Assembly (NCBI GenBank): GCA_002505355.1 | Contig: DAUW01000047.1 | Coordinates: 1-6,209 of the forward strand | DNA: 6,209 bases | DNA from: Euryarchaeota archaeon UBA229 | Lineage (GTDB): Archaea; Thermoplasmatota; Poseidoniia; Poseidoniales; Poseidoniaceae | Direction: 5' to 3' | Part shown: in pieces, positions 6,176 to 6,209 of the stretch | Position numbering within the stretch: position 1 is the stretch's first letter | Layout of the letters: each line of letters begins with the position of its first letter | Made by a program: the position numbers and the translations under genes | Notes under the pieces: model-generated | Databases searched by the model: none | Seen by the model: the letters and a program-made list of their open reading frames with translations, nothing else | Told to the model about the DNA's origin: nothing

Positions 6176-6209
6176 TTAGTTCAAGTTTTGACTACCACAA
6201 ACAGGGCAA
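6176..6209 (-). CDS. C-terminal end of a convergent gene with zinc-ribbon-like tail (partial)
   Basis: Read leftward from the window edge, one frame gives CPVCGSQNLN followed by TAA at 6178-6176. The CxxCG spacing is typical of one half of a zinc ribbon, and short proteins or domains often end this way. Only ten full codons are visible, so the protein cannot be named. Its stop would lie one base from the stop of the M29-like gene, the same arrangement as at the other convergent pair in this window, which makes the reading more believable. The other two leftward frames give no recognisable motif. Confidence 0.5.
   Translation of the reverse strand, partial: CPVCGSQNLN

Overview
The window looks like chromosomal DNA from an uncultured microbe, most plausibly a planktonic marine archaeon of the Poseidoniales (Marine Group II) type. 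That is an inference from base composition (moderately AT-rich by eye), the peptidase content, very tight gene packing and few clear Shine-Dalgarno sites. No rRNA or other phylogenetic marker is present to confirm it. Two genes look bacterial in style: a MogA very close to the E. coli type, and a dihydroorotase resembling the Bacteroidetes subclass.

Bases 3-3448 read rightward. First comes the 3' part of a membrane protein whose C-terminal half resembles the 'small multi-drug export' family, fused to a long soluble N-terminal region. It overlaps mogA (molybdopterin adenylyltransferase). A 49-base gap then leads to pyrC (dihydroorotase, pyrimidine synthesis). After an 81-base spacer with a strong ribosome binding site lies a small two-helix membrane protein with a coiled-coil tail, which I do not recognise. 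The first three genes could be co-transcribed but do not form one pathway.

Bases 3451-4947 read leftward and encode a complete M32 (Taq-type) metallocarboxypeptidase with all family motifs. Its stop lies 2 bases from the stop of the small membrane protein. A 99-base divergent intergenic region (4948-5046) separates it from a rightward M29-fold protein (COG2309, aminopeptidase T/S-like) at 5047-6174. That protein keeps the fold-defining sequence but appears to have lost three of the five usual metal-ligand residues. One base after its stop is the stop of another leftward gene, of which only the last ten codons are visible; they include a CxxCG zinc-ribbon-like tail.

No mobile element, CRISPR array, RNA gene, phage gene or obvious undescribed multi-gene system is visible. 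The most interesting points are the degenerate metal site in the M29-like protein, the Gln-for-His change in the dihydroorotase metal motif, the exporter-like protein with its unexplained N-terminal region, and the near-zero spacing at both convergent gene ends.
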